56,475 nt of DNA from Spirochaetia bacterium (GTDB lineage: Bacteria; Spirochaetota; Spirochaetia; Treponematales; Treponemataceae), in NCBI GenBank assembly GCA_900769985.1, contig CAAGIS010000049.1:1-56475 (forward strand), given 5' to 3'. The stretch's first letter is position 1; each line of letters begins with the position of its first letter. Below the pieces are notes generated by a model. The model was not told where the DNA came from, ran no database searches, and saw nothing but the letters and a program-made list of their open reading frames with translations. Below, in pieces: positions 8,203 through 16,430 of the stretch. Made by a program: the position numbers and the translations under genes.

Positions 8203-11200
8203 TTGAATAAGTGCAGTGCTGACAAAAAGTTATTTTTTCTCGTTTTCATTTTTTTATTTGCAGTTGCGTTTTTTAGGATAAATTTATACGCTGAACAGTA
8301 TTATTGGGAAAATCCTGAACGGCTGACAACAGGCGACTGCCGTTTTCCGCAGGCTGTAAGCAATGAAAATTCATACGCAATATTCTGGCAGGAAATTGAC
8401 ACAAAAAAATCAGAAGTTTATCTTTCTGCCGCAGTAAAAAAATCAAATTCAGACAAGCTTATAATGAATAGACATTTTGCAGGTCCTTTTTTATATTCAG
8501 GTGAAGTTCCTGACTTGTATTCTGCCGCTATAAATGACAGGGGAAAAATCTGTGTAAGCGTTCTTTCAGAATCAAACATGGTTTCAGTTTTTTCTTCTGA
8601 TGACGGCGGTCTGACTTTTGCCAGAACTGACTTTGAACGTCAGAATTTGCCTGTAGTAGCTCCGCGCATTTATCCGCTTAAATCAGGAGAGTTTATTTTA
8701 TTTGCTTCTCTCGGAAAAGACGAATCTTTTTCAATGGTAAGTTCAAAAAGCCGCGACGGAATCAACTGGTCAAATTTTTCAATTTTTGAACCGACACGAA
8801 ATTTTACGAATCCATTTTTGCCAGTTCTTGCTTCAACAGAAAAAGGCGATATCGTATTTTTTCAGGCACACTTTAACAGCGGAACAAGACTTTCGTATCA
8901 GCTTTATTCAACTTTTTCAAAATCAAATGGTGCTTCATGGACTCCTGCAGAACTTGTAACAGACCAGAGTTCATTGCCTCAGAATTCAAATGAAGTTTAC
9001 ACATCCTATCACAATCAGCGCCCTTCGATTTTATTCAAGGACTCAAAACTTTACATAGCATGGGAAAGAACTCATTACAGTTCTGAAAACTCAAGCATAT
9101 ATTTTGCAGAAGCTGACATTAACACAGGAAAAATAAACTCACAGGTTGAACGCCTTACTTCAAGCGGAAATGCATCTAGACCAGTTCTCTTTTCTTATAA
9201 AGACATTATAAGCCTTGTGTGGTTTGATACAAGGCAGGGAATTGAAAGTGTATGGTTTTCTCAAAAAGAAGGTCTTTTGTGGAATGAAGTAAAGCTTTCT
9301 TCTTCAAGCAGAGCTGCAGTTTTTTCTTATCCGATAGTTGCAAATCAGGGCAGGGAACTTTCTTTTGTGTGGCAGTCGAACAATGCTGTTTACAGGCTTT
9401 CTTCTGATACAAGCGTTCAAATGCCTCAGATTTTCCCTCTGACATACACTGCCGGAAAACACTCTAAAAACAAAAATGTCAGATACAAAATTGAATTGCC
9501 TGAAGACAGTTCTGGCATTGCCGGCTATTCGTGGATATGGACAAAAGACAAAAACGAAAATCCTCCACATTCGCTTATGACATTGCCTAAAGAACGTTTC
9601 GTAAATGTCATTGCAGACGAAGAGGCTGAGTATTATTTTAAAGTATGTGCAGTTGATTACGCAGGGAACTGGTCAGAGCCGCAGATTCTCTCGTATTACC
9701 GCGATTTGACGCCGCCACCTAAACCAAAAATCAATCTTCCGCAAAATGACTTTTACGGTTTTGTAAATTCAAATTCTTTTACTCTTTCATGGAATTTTGA
9801 TGATAGTAATCCTGAAGTTACAGATGACGTTGAAGGTTACTCTTGGAATCTTGTAAGGGTAGAAAATCTTGAAGAAACTTTTGCAGTATCTTCAAGACAT
9901 TCCTTAAAAGCCGGCGAAGATTCCCTTTTGCAAAAAACTGCTTATCTGGACGAAAAATATTCTTATGATACACTGCCTTCAAAAATTGCAGAACCTGGCA
10001 AAAACGTAATGCAGCAGAAAAATGACATCCAGTTTTTTAATTATTCAAATGGCATTTATGTTTTTGCAGTACGAGCAATTGACGAAGTCGGAAATGCAGG
10101 AGAATCGTCTTATGCAGTTCTTTATCTGAATAAATTTGAGCCGTTTACTCAGATTACTTCAATAAAAAAAGATTCTGACATTTTTGGCAATACAAACCTT
10201 ACGATTACAGGAAAAGGTTTCAGTTATGACGGTGTAATTTCTGACATTTACATTACGAAGGAAAAATCTTCAAAACCAGAAATCCATTTAAGGCGTGCAG
10301 ATGGTGATTTTAAAATTGTTTCAGATTCAAGAATTTCTGACATAAAGCTTTCCAGCAGGATAAAAGAAGGACGCTATTTTATTTCGCTTTATCACACTGA
10401 CAGAGGTCTTTATAAATCAAACATCGCTTTTTCAATTCAGGATAACGGAACTGTAAAAATTGAAAAGGAATACGAATATATCCCTGACTGGTTCGGCTAT
10501 ACAAAAATAGGAATATACAATGTTCAGATTGCTTATGTTCTTTTTGCATTTATCATGCTGTTTGCTTTTGCAGGACTTCTTTTTTCGATAAAGGGAATCT
10601 CTGCAACTGTAAAAGATTTTAATGCCGTTAATTTACAGATTCAGGCGCTTATAAAAGGAGAAACTATGCCTTTACAGAAAAAAACAAGAATTGCTGCACT
10701 TAATAAAAAAGGCGGCGGATTAAGGTTAAAGCTTATTTTATTTACTGTAACTTTAGTACTGATGGTTTCGCTTTTAGTTTCTGTTCCGCTTGGATTTATA
10801 ATGGTAAAAACACAGGAACACAGTCTTTCAAAAGGTTTGCAGGACAGGGTCAATGTTCTTCTTGAAAGTCTTGCCAGCGGAACAAAGGCATATATGCCGT
10901 CTGAAAATGTCCTTGAATTAAGCTATCTGCCTGCTCAGTCTTCTGCCCTGGATGAAGCAAATTATGTTTCGATAACAGGATTTAAATCTAACGAAAATGA
11001 TTTTACAAACGGAAGCCTTGATTATGTATGGGCATCAAATGACGTTCACATTACAGGCGAACACAATTTAATAATAGACACTGATTCTTTCAGACCAGGA
11101 ATTTCGCGGCTGACAGATAGAAACATTCTGCAGATTACCGAAAACTGCCAGCTTATAAATGATGAAGCAGTAAAGACTGCAAGCGAAACAGGAAATAATA

Positions 11201-12885
11201 TTGCAAAACTTAACGCAGAAGGTGCACGCCTTGCTTTAAATACAGATTCTGCTTCTGTTGAACGCCGTAATGAAATTGCAGACATTACTACACAGCTTAC
11301 GACAAGAATGACTGCTATATTAAACGATCTGTCTATAAAAAACAGTTCTTCTTATCCGCTATATGACTCGACAAAATTGAGTCGTGAAAATACAGAATAT
11401 CTTTTTTACAGGCCAGTTCTATATCGCTCAGGAAGTTCGCAGAATTATGTTCGTGCCATCGTGTTTATTTCTGTTTCGACAAAAAGTTTAATTGAAGAAA
11501 TCGATGCAGCGCAAAGAACAATCTTAATAAGTGCGCTTGCAATTTCACTTTTTGCCATCGCCATAGGAACAATCTGTGCTGTCATGCTTGCTTCTATCAT
11601 CGTAAACCCAATCCGCAGACTTGCAAAACACGTGCAGATGATAGGCGAGACTACAGACAAAGAAAAACTTGCCGGAAAAGAAATTATCATAAAATCAAGA
11701 GATGAAATAGGGCAGCTCGGAGATACTGTAAATGAAATGACACGCGGACTTGTAAAAGCAGCGCAGGACGAGCATCTTTTGATGGACGGAAAAGTCGTTC
11801 AGCAGACATTTCTTCCACTTCATTCAGATAAAAACGGAAACAAGCAGACAACTGCAGAATTAAAAGACAATCTCATAGAATGTTTTGGATATTACGAAGG
11901 GGCTTCTGGTGTATCAGGCGATTATTTTGACTATAAAAAACTTGATGACAGATGGTATGTAATTATAAAATGCGACGTTTCTGGACATGGAGTTCCTGCT
12001 GCATTGCTCATGACTGTAGTTGCAACATTGTTCAGAAAGCATTTTGAAAACTGGTCATTCAAGAAAAACGGAACTGACTTACCGGCACTTATTTGTACGA
12101 TAAATGATTTTATTGAAGGCCTTGGAATCAAAGGAAAATTTGCAACGATTATTCTAGCTCTTGTTGACACGCAGACAGGCGATGTCTTCCTTTGTAATGC
12201 AGGTGATAATATCGTTCACATTTATGATTCAAAAGAACATAAGCAGAAAGTTCTTACTCTTGCAGAAACACCTGCCGCAGGACCATTACCGACATTTATG
12301 GTAGAAATGAAAGGCGGCTTTAAACTTGAAAAAACGCATCTTAATAAAGGCGACGTTCTGTTTCTCTATACTGACGGTATTGAAGAAGCTACGAGAAAAT
12401 TCCGCGACAGTAATTTTAATGTAATGAAATGTCAGGAACCAGGATTGGAAGAAGGCGCCGTTCACAAAAACCACAAAGTAGGGCAGGATTATGAACAGAT
12501 GGAACCTGAACGAGTAAACGCAATAATTGAAGCTGCATTAAACAGGCGTGTTTATGTTCTTGAAAAAAATCACAACCCTAATCCATCTGAGCGCCTTGAA
12601 TTTGACTTTACAAAATGTGATGGTTCTGTAGAAGATGCAATTATGGCTCTTGCAAGTGTTGAAAAAGTCTTCCGTTTTTACAAAGATCCGGAAGTTACAC
12701 CGAATGATTTGGTCAAGGTTGATAAAAGAATAGATGCGTATCTTAGAAAATGTTTTAACATGTATGATTTTTATTGCAGTTCAAAACAGGAAATTTCAGA
12801 AGAATCTTCGTATCTATATTATACAAGTCTGCGCGAAGACGAACAGCTTGATGACCTCACACTTGTTGCAGTAAAACAGTTGTAA
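8203..12885 (+). CDS. Membrane sensor with Asp-box repeats, Ig-like modules, HAMP and SpoIIE-type PP2C phosphatase
   Basis: This 1560-aa multidomain protein starts at TTG 8203 behind GGTGGGA. A signal peptide covers residues 1-29. Residues about 30-420 form a sialidase-like propeller with Asp-box motifs SSDDGGLTF (about 132-140), SRDGINW (about 183) and SKSNGASWT (about 240). Ig/FN3- and IPT-like modules follow (about 420-760, with DLTPPPKP and TNLTITGKGFSYDG). A membrane segment lies near 770-795 and another near 843-868, then a periplasmic sensor region, then a third membrane segment near 1106-1130. HAMP follows (NPIRRLAKH onward), then a SpoIIE/PP2C domain with GVSGDYFDY and DVSGHG (about 1257) metal-binding motifs and LYTDGIEEA. 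It probably dephosphorylates an anti-sigma-antagonist (STAS) protein in response to an extracytoplasmic cue. No STAS or RsbW partner lies beside it. Such a long exported sensor fused to SpoIIE is unusual. Confidence 0.85.
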   Translation: MNKCSADKKLFFLVFIFLFAVAFFRINLYAEQYYWENPERLTTGDCRFPQAVSNENSYAIFWQEIDTKKSEVYLSAAVKKSNSDKLIMNRHFAGPFLYSGEVPDLYSAAINDRGKICVSVLSESNMVSVFSSDDGGLTFARTDFERQNLPVVAPRIYPLKSGEFILFASLGKDESFSMVSSKSRDGINWSNFSIFEPTRNFTNPFLPVLASTEKGDIVFFQAHFNSGTRLSYQLYSTFSKSNGASWTPAELVTDQSSLPQNSNEVYTSYHNQRPSILFKDSKLYIAWERTHYSSENSSIYFAEADINTGKINSQVERLTSSGNASRPVLFSYKDIISLVWFDTRQGIESVWFSQKEGLLWNEVKLSSSSRAAVFSYPIVANQGRELSFVWQSNNAVYRLSSDTSVQMPQIFPLTYTAGKHSKNKNVRYKIELPEDSSGIAGYSWIWTKDKNENPPHSLMTLPKERFVNVIADEEAEYYFKVCAVDYAGNWSEPQILSYYRDLTPPPKPKINLPQNDFYGFVNSNSFTLSWNFDDSNPEVTDDVEGYSWNLVRVENLEETFAVSSRHSLKAGEDSLLQKTAYLDEKYSYDTLPSKIAEPGKNVMQQKNDIQFFNYSNGIYVFAVRAIDEVGNAGESSYAVLYLNKFEPFTQITSIKKDSDIFGNTNLTITGKGFSYDGVISDIYITKEKSSKPEIHLRRADGDFKIVSDSRISDIKLSSRIKEGRYFISLYHTDRGLYKSNIAFSIQDNGTVKIEKEYEYIPDWFGYTKIGIYNVQIAYVLFAFIMLFAFAGLLFSIKGISATVKDFNAVNLQIQALIKGETMPLQKKTRIAALNKKGGGLRLKLILFTVTLVLMVSLLVSVPLGFIMVKTQEHSLSKGLQDRVNVLLESLASGTKAYMPSENVLELSYLPAQSSALDEANYVSITGFKSNENDFTNGSLDYVWASNDVHITGEHNLIIDTDSFRPGISRLTDRNILQITENCQLINDEAVKTASETGNNIAKLNAEGARLALNTDSASVERRNEIADITTQLTTRMTAILNDLSIKNSSSYPLYDSTKLSRENTEYLFYRPVLYRSGSSQNYVRAIVFISVSTKSLIEEIDAAQRTILISALAISLFAIAIGTICAVMLASIIVNPIRRLAKHVQMIGETTDKEKLAGKEIIIKSRDEIGQLGDTVNEMTRGLVKAAQDEHLLMDGKVVQQTFLPLHSDKNGNKQTTAELKDNLIECFGYYEGASGVSGDYFDYKKLDDRWYVIIKCDVSGHGVPAALLMTVVATLFRKHFENWSFKKNGTDLPALICTINDFIEGLGIKGKFATIILALVDTQTGDVFLCNAGDNIVHIYDSKEHKQKVLTLAETPAAGPLPTFMVEMKGGFKLEKTHLNKGDVLFLYTDGIEEATRKFRDSNFNVMKCQEPGLEEGAVHKNHKVGQDYEQMEPERVNAIIEAALNRRVYVLEKNHNPNPSERLEFDFTKCDGSVEDAIMALASVEKVFRFYKDPEVTPNDLVKVDKRIDAYLRKCFNMYDFYCSSKQEISEESSYLYYTSLREDEQLDDLTLVAVKQL

Positions 12886-12891
12886 AAGTAA

Positions 12892-12913
12892 TAACTATGA
12901 ATTAACTATGAAT
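12892..12913 (+). repeat. Exact 11-bp tandem direct repeat upstream of the 13035 promoter
   Basis: TAACTATGAAT occurs twice back to back (12892-12902 and 12903-12913), ending 3 nt before the predicted -35 at 12917. The 11-bp period puts both copies on one face of the helix, which would suit an activator dimer. It could also be chance in AT-rich DNA. Confidence 0.6.
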
Positions 12914-12916
12914 AAC

Positions 12917-12945
12917 TTGATAAACAGGAAAAAGTATAGTAAAAT
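12917..12945 (+). promoter_or_regulatory. Predicted sigma-70 promoter of the 13035-14047 operon
   Basis: The elements are -35 TTGATA (12917-12922), a 17-nt spacer and -10 TAAAAT (12940-12945). The transcript would start near 12952, and its leader contains the dispersed hairpin repeat at 12967-13005 before the TTG start at 13035. Confidence 0.55.
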
Positions 12946-12953
12946 TACTATAC
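12934..12953. promoter_or_regulatory. 20-bp palindromic operator candidate over the -10 box
   Basis: GTATAGTAA-AA-TTACTATAC is a perfect 9+9 inverted repeat with a 2-nt centre. It overlaps the predicted -10 (12940-12945) and the start point, the usual position for a repressor operator. The binding protein is unknown. Confidence 0.5.
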
Positions 12954-12966
12954 AAATAGTTACGAA

Positions 12967-13005
12967 AGTGCAGAGTAATCGCTTCAAGTGTTAATCAGCA
13001 CTTCC
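12967..13005 (+). repeat. Dispersed hairpin repeat, module 1, copy A (in a 5' leader)
   Basis: This 39-nt stretch matches the reverse complement of 31140-31177 with one substitution and one inserted C. The AGTGC/GCACT ends can pair around a 29-nt interior. It lies about 30 nt upstream of the 13035 start, in the same orientation relative to that gene as the other copy has relative to the wecA-like gene. Confidence 0.75.
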
Positions 13006-13034
13006 TTAAAAATATGAATAAATAGGATTTTGCC

Positions 13035-13367
13035 TTGGCTATTCAACCTATTGATTTACAGACAATGTATTCTCAGATGTCTAACATCGCAGGCCGTGTT
13101 TCTCAGGAGCAGCAGGCTGCACAGGTTAATGCTTCGTTGCAGCAGCAGGCCGCAGTAAATCAGAATGCGCAGAAAATTAACACAGTAAAAAAGACCGCTG
13201 ATTCAGAGTCAAAAACAGGTCTTGTAAAGGAAGACGGTCATCAAAATTCCCCTGAAGAAAAATCTGAAAAAAAATCTAGACAGAATGAAAATCAAGAAAC
13301 ACAGGAAGAAATAAAAACGGAAATCCGTGAAGATTATCTTGGAAAACATATAAATATAACGAGGTAA
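13035..13367 (+). CDS. Small Gln/Ala- and Lys/Glu-rich spirochaetal protein
   Basis: The protein has 110 residues and starts at TTG 13035, 7 nt behind AGGA. The N-terminal half (MAIQPIDLQTMYSQMSNIAG, then a run rich in Gln and Ala) is predicted helical. The C-terminal half is Lys/Glu-rich and probably disordered. There is no signal peptide or membrane segment. It is 2 nt from the next gene and translationally coupled to it (AACGAGGTAATTATG supplies both the stop and the Shine-Dalgarno of the next gene). By gene order it corresponds to a short hypothetical protein upstream of the spirochaetal V-ATPase operon. The function is unknown. Confidence 0.75.
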   Translation: MAIQPIDLQTMYSQMSNIAGRVSQEQQAAQVNASLQQQAAVNQNAQKINTVKKTADSESKTGLVKEDGHQNSPEEKSEKKSRQNENQETQEEIKTEIREDYLGKHINITR

Positions 13368-13369
13368 TT

Positions 13370-14047
13370 ATGCAAGTTTTTATTATTGCAAGTATGTGCA
13401 TAATTAATTTAGTATTATGGCTTATTTTTTTTATAAAATTTAAAAGACTGTTTACTGTTGACGATGAAATTCAAAAAGCACGGACTCAATATGAATTGCT
13501 GATAAACGACGTAAACAGAAATACACTTCAGAATATAAATTTAATTGATTCAAAAATAGAAGAACTGAATGAACTTGTAAAACTGGCAGATACAAAAATT
13601 CTTCTTGCACAAGACGAAATTCAAAAATCGCGCAATGAAAATATTCTAAAATCGCGTATTGCAAAAAGTTATTCCAGAAAAGCGCCTTCTGTTACAAATT
13701 ATGCAAAAACAGTAATTGACCAGGATTCTGCTTTTGAAGTAAATCTGAACGTAAAGAAAACCCGTGGCAGAAAGAAAATGCAGTCAGAATTATTTGATGA
13801 AAGCGAAAATCAAATTCCTGTAAAAAAGGCTGCAAATGTACACGTTGTCGATTCTCAGGGAAACGCATACGGAGAAGTTCCTGTCATCTCGCCTAAAATC
13901 TATATGTCAGAAAATCCGATTGAGCCTAAAAGAAATTTTCATGAACAGGTAAGGCAGCTTGTTGATTTGGGATATGATGTTGAACATATTGCAAGTAAAT
14001 TAAATAAATCTACTACAGAAGTTCAGTTTATTATAGATATGTTATAG
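13370..14047 (+). CDS. Single-pass membrane protein with coiled coil and C-terminal helix-turn-helix-like end
   Basis: This 225-aa protein has an N-terminal membrane anchor (residues about 3-23, VFIIASMCIINLVLWLIFFI), then a coiled coil (about 30-100, with regular Leu/Ile and charged residues). A basic linker (KKTRGRKKM) follows. The C-terminal segment VRQLVDLGYDVEHIASKLNK resembles a resolvase- or sigma-type helix-turn-helix. The order anchor, coiled coil, HTH-like tail recalls the SwrB/DUF2802 type of motility-associated proteins, but this is an architectural comparison only. It has a good GAGGT Shine-Dalgarno sequence and is co-transcribed with 13035 and probably galM (11 nt downstream). 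Confidence 0.7.
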   Translation: MQVFIIASMCIINLVLWLIFFIKFKRLFTVDDEIQKARTQYELLINDVNRNTLQNINLIDSKIEELNELVKLADTKILLAQDEIQKSRNENILKSRIAKSYSRKAPSVTNYAKTVIDQDSAFEVNLNVKKTRGRKKMQSELFDESENQIPVKKAANVHVVDSQGNAYGEVPVISPKIYMSENPIEPKRNFHEQVRQLVDLGYDVEHIASKLNKSTTEVQFIIDML

Positions 14048-14058
14048 CGAGGTGTTGT

Positions 14059-15132
14059 ATGAAAATTTCAGAAACAAAATTCGGAACTTTATCAAACGGA
14101 CAGACGGCAAAACTGTATACTGTTGACAACGGAAAAATGTCATTCAGCGTAACTGATTTTGGCTGTACTCTGACAGGAATTTTTTTACCGAATAAGCTTG
14201 GACAAAAAGATGATGTTCTTTTAGGATATTCAACTTTTGACGGTTATGTAAAATGCCCGGGATTGTCTTTTGGTTCTATTGTAGGACGTTTTGCAAACAG
14301 AATCGGTGGTGCAAAATTCAATATTGACGGAAAGGATTTTTTTCTTGATAAAAACGATAACGGAATCAATACTCTTCACGGCGGCTTTATGCGTTATGAC
14401 CATGTAATCTGGGACAGTAAAATAATTTCAAATAAAAATGGCAGGGGAATAAAATTCAGCAGGATAAGTCCTGACGGTGAACAAGGTTTCCCGGGAACTG
14501 TAAAATTAACGGTAACGTATACGCTTAATGACAAAAACGAACTTCGCTTGGAATATAAGGCAAAAACAGACAAAAAAACTCCTGTAAATATGACAAATCA
14601 TGCCTATTTTAACCTTCATGGAAGCGGAACAGTATTAAACCATATCCTTCAGATGAATTCAGAATCTATCCTTGAAGTTGATGATAAATTAATTCCTACA
14701 GGAAAATATATTTCTGTAAAAGACACTGCTTTTGATTTTAATTCACCAAAGCGGATAGGGCAGGATATTGAAAAAGTTTTGCCTGGATATGATAACTGTT
14801 ATACGACATGCTGGCATTCAAAAGATTCTGAGTGGGTTTCTCCGACAGAAGAGTGTTTTACGTCTGCCGGCGGAGAATGTGCCGTTTTGACTGACCCTGA
14901 AACAAACCGCACGATGAAAGTGTATACAAATCAGCCGGGAATTCAGGTTTACAGTGCAAACTGGATTGAAGGTGTAACCGGCAAACTGGGAAGAGTTTAT
15001 AAAAGGCATGATGCAGTTTGTCTTGAAACTCAGGCATTCCCGGATGCTTTGAATAAAGAAAATTTTCCAAGTGCAGTTCTCGAACCTGATGACACATATA
15101 ATGCAATAACTGTGTATCGTTTTGAGTTTTAA
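14059..15132 (+). CDS. galM: Aldose 1-epimerase (mutarotase)
   Basis: This 357-aa enzyme interconverts the alpha and beta anomers of hexoses such as galactose and glucose. Family landmarks are GRFANRIGGAKF, NTLHGGFMRYD (first His of the active site), NMTNHAYFNLHGSG (catalytic His context) and CLETQAFPDALN, which carries the catalytic Glu. The length is normal for GalM. There is no signal peptide, so it is cytosolic. A GAGGTG Shine-Dalgarno sequence precedes the ATG at 14059. It follows the membrane protein by 11 nt, so it is likely the last gene of that operon. The V-ATPase operon downstream has its own promoter. Confidence 0.9.
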   Translation: MKISETKFGTLSNGQTAKLYTVDNGKMSFSVTDFGCTLTGIFLPNKLGQKDDVLLGYSTFDGYVKCPGLSFGSIVGRFANRIGGAKFNIDGKDFFLDKNDNGINTLHGGFMRYDHVIWDSKIISNKNGRGIKFSRISPDGEQGFPGTVKLTVTYTLNDKNELRLEYKAKTDKKTPVNMTNHAYFNLHGSGTVLNHILQMNSESILEVDDKLIPTGKYISVKDTAFDFNSPKRIGQDIEKVLPGYDNCYTTCWHSKDSEWVSPTEECFTSAGGECAVLTDPETNRTMKVYTNQPGIQVYSANWIEGVTGKLGRVYKRHDAVCLETQAFPDALNKENFPSAVLEPDDTYNAITVYRFEF

Positions 15133-15174
15133 ATTCAGTAGATAACTTTTTCTTTTTTTCCGGTAGTTTTTTTA

Positions 15175-15204
15175 TTGCCGATTATGGCAAAATAGTTATA
15201 TAAT
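15175..15204 (+). promoter_or_regulatory. Predicted promoter of the V-ATPase operon
   Basis: The -10 is a perfect TATAAT (15199-15204), with TTGCCG (15175-15180) 18 nt upstream. The -35 region is itself inside a small inverted repeat (TTGCC/GGCAA). Transcription would begin near 15211, within the left arm of the 34-bp palindrome. Confidence 0.5.
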
Positions 15205-15237
15205 TATACTAATTAAATATAAATTTAATTAGTATAA
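15204..15237. promoter_or_regulatory. Perfect 34-bp AT-rich palindrome at the V-ATPase operon start
   Basis: Two perfect 15-nt arms (TTATACTAATTAAAT and its complement) flank a 4-nt centre ATAA. The palindrome begins at the last base of the -10 and ends 27 nt before the atpE ATG (15265), upstream of its GAGAGG Shine-Dalgarno sequence. It could act as a repressor operator or as a 5' hairpin. Confidence 0.6.
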
Positions 15238-15264
15238 AAAAATTTGATTTTTTGAGAGGTTCTA

Positions 15265-15888
15265 ATGGACGTCCAGTTACAAGAATTAATCGACAAGATT
15301 AAAAAAGACGGCGTAGCATCAGCAGAACAGGAAGCAAAAGCAATAAAAGAAAATGCACAGAAAGAGGCAGATTCAATTATCGCTCAAGCTAAAGAAAAAG
15401 CTGATAGCATTGTTAAAGAAGCACAAGGAGAAACAGCCCGCCTAGAAAAAGCAAGTATTGATGCAATCAAGCAGGCAAGCAGAAATCTTCTTATTTCTTT
15501 TAGAGATGGAATTACTGCTGAACTTTCTGCAATTATTGAAACAGAAACAAAGACAGCATATTCAAAATCTTTATTGGAAAAATTAATTCCAGAAACTGTA
15601 AAAATCTGGGCTTCAAAAGCTGAAGTTTCTGACATTAGCGTACTTTTGCCTGAATCAGAACTTTCTGAATTAAAGAGTTCGTTAACTTCAATCTTAAAAG
15701 CAGAAGTTGAAAAAGGTCTTGAAATAAAACCTGACAAGACTTTAAACGGCGGATTTAGAATCGGAATGAAAAACGGAGCAAGTTTCTATGATTATTCAGC
15801 AGAATCTGTTGCCGAATTATTTGCTTCATACTTAAATCCAAAAGTAGCACAGATTATGAAAGAAGCCGTAAAAGAGGAGCAGAAATAG
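15265..15888 (+). CDS. atpE: V-type ATP synthase subunit E
   Basis: This 207-aa protein forms the peripheral stalk of the A/V-type ATPase. The N-terminal half is one long Ala/Lys/Glu-rich coiled coil (VASAEQEAKAIKENAQKEAD and on to about residue 75). The C-terminal globular part has GLEIKPDKTLNGGFRIGMKN, the typical E-subunit end. It is cytoplasmic and is the first gene of the operon. The Shine-Dalgarno GAGAGG is well placed before the ATG. Its TAG stop shares one base with the GTG start of the next gene. Confidence 0.85.
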   Translation: MDVQLQELIDKIKKDGVASAEQEAKAIKENAQKEADSIIAQAKEKADSIVKEAQGETARLEKASIDAIKQASRNLLISFRDGITAELSAIIETETKTAYSKSLLEKLIPETVKIWASKAEVSDISVLLPESELSELKSSLTSILKAEVEKGLEIKPDKTLNGGFRIGMKNGASFYDYSAESVAELFASYLNPKVAQIMKEAVKEEQK

Positions 15889-16430
15889 TGGCAAGTCAGT
15901 ATTACCTGATGTCGCAACTGCCTGCCATTGATTTTAATGACGGCAAGGCTTTGCCAATTACAGAACAATACTTTAGGGATCTTTGCTCACGTTTTCTTGA
16001 CAAAAAGAATTTAAGGATTCTTGAAAATCTTTCTCTTGAACCGTCAAGACATGAAGAAAAAACAGGTTCTGATTTCCTTGACAAATGGAATGATAAAGAA
16101 CGCTGTCTTCGCCTTGCATTGGCTTCGATTCGTGCCGTAAAGTTAAAGAAAGAATCTGGTGTACTTCCAGGGTCATGCACGGCCGATATTCTTCAGGCTG
16201 CAAGAACTGCTGTAGGTATGGACAGTCCGTTAGCAGCTGAGGAATTTTTAAATCAGTACAGAATGCAGACTCTTAATGCAATGCAGCCGCTTGATAATTT
16301 CAGCGTTGATGCAGTTTTTGCTTATGGTTTAAAACTTCTTCTATGTCAGCGAATGAAACTTTTTGATAAGGAAAATGGAAAAGTTTCCTATAGAAAAATT
16401 TATGATGAAATACTTGGAGAAACTACATGA
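15888..16430 (+). CDS. V-ATPase operon DUF2764-like protein (possible C-type subunit)
   Basis: The protein has 180 residues with a GTG start at 15888, 8 nt after GAGGAG. It begins MASQYYLMSQLPAIDFNDGK. It is mostly helical (LRLALASIRAVKLKK, FLNQYRMQTLNAMQPL) with no membrane segment. It occupies the second position of the spirochaetal V-ATPase operon, where T. pallidum and Borrelia carry a conserved hypothetical protein. The helical character and position, with no recognisable C subunit elsewhere in the operon, suggest that it takes the place of subunit C (the rotor-stator connector). That role is inferred. It overlaps the A gene by 4 nt (ATGA). Confidence 0.7.
   Translation: MASQYYLMSQLPAIDFNDGKALPITEQYFRDLCSRFLDKKNLRILENLSLEPSRHEEKTGSDFLDKWNDKERCLRLALASIRAVKLKKESGVLPGSCTADILQAARTAVGMDSPLAAEEFLNQYRMQTLNAMQPLDNFSVDAVFAYGLKLLLCQRMKLFDKENGKVSYRKIYDEILGETT

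Noticed and set aside
13021..13030. AATAGGATTT shared with the module-3 repeat copies
   Set aside because: A 10-nt AT-rich match next to copy A of module 1 could be chance; it also overlaps the AGGA ribosome site of the 13035 gene.
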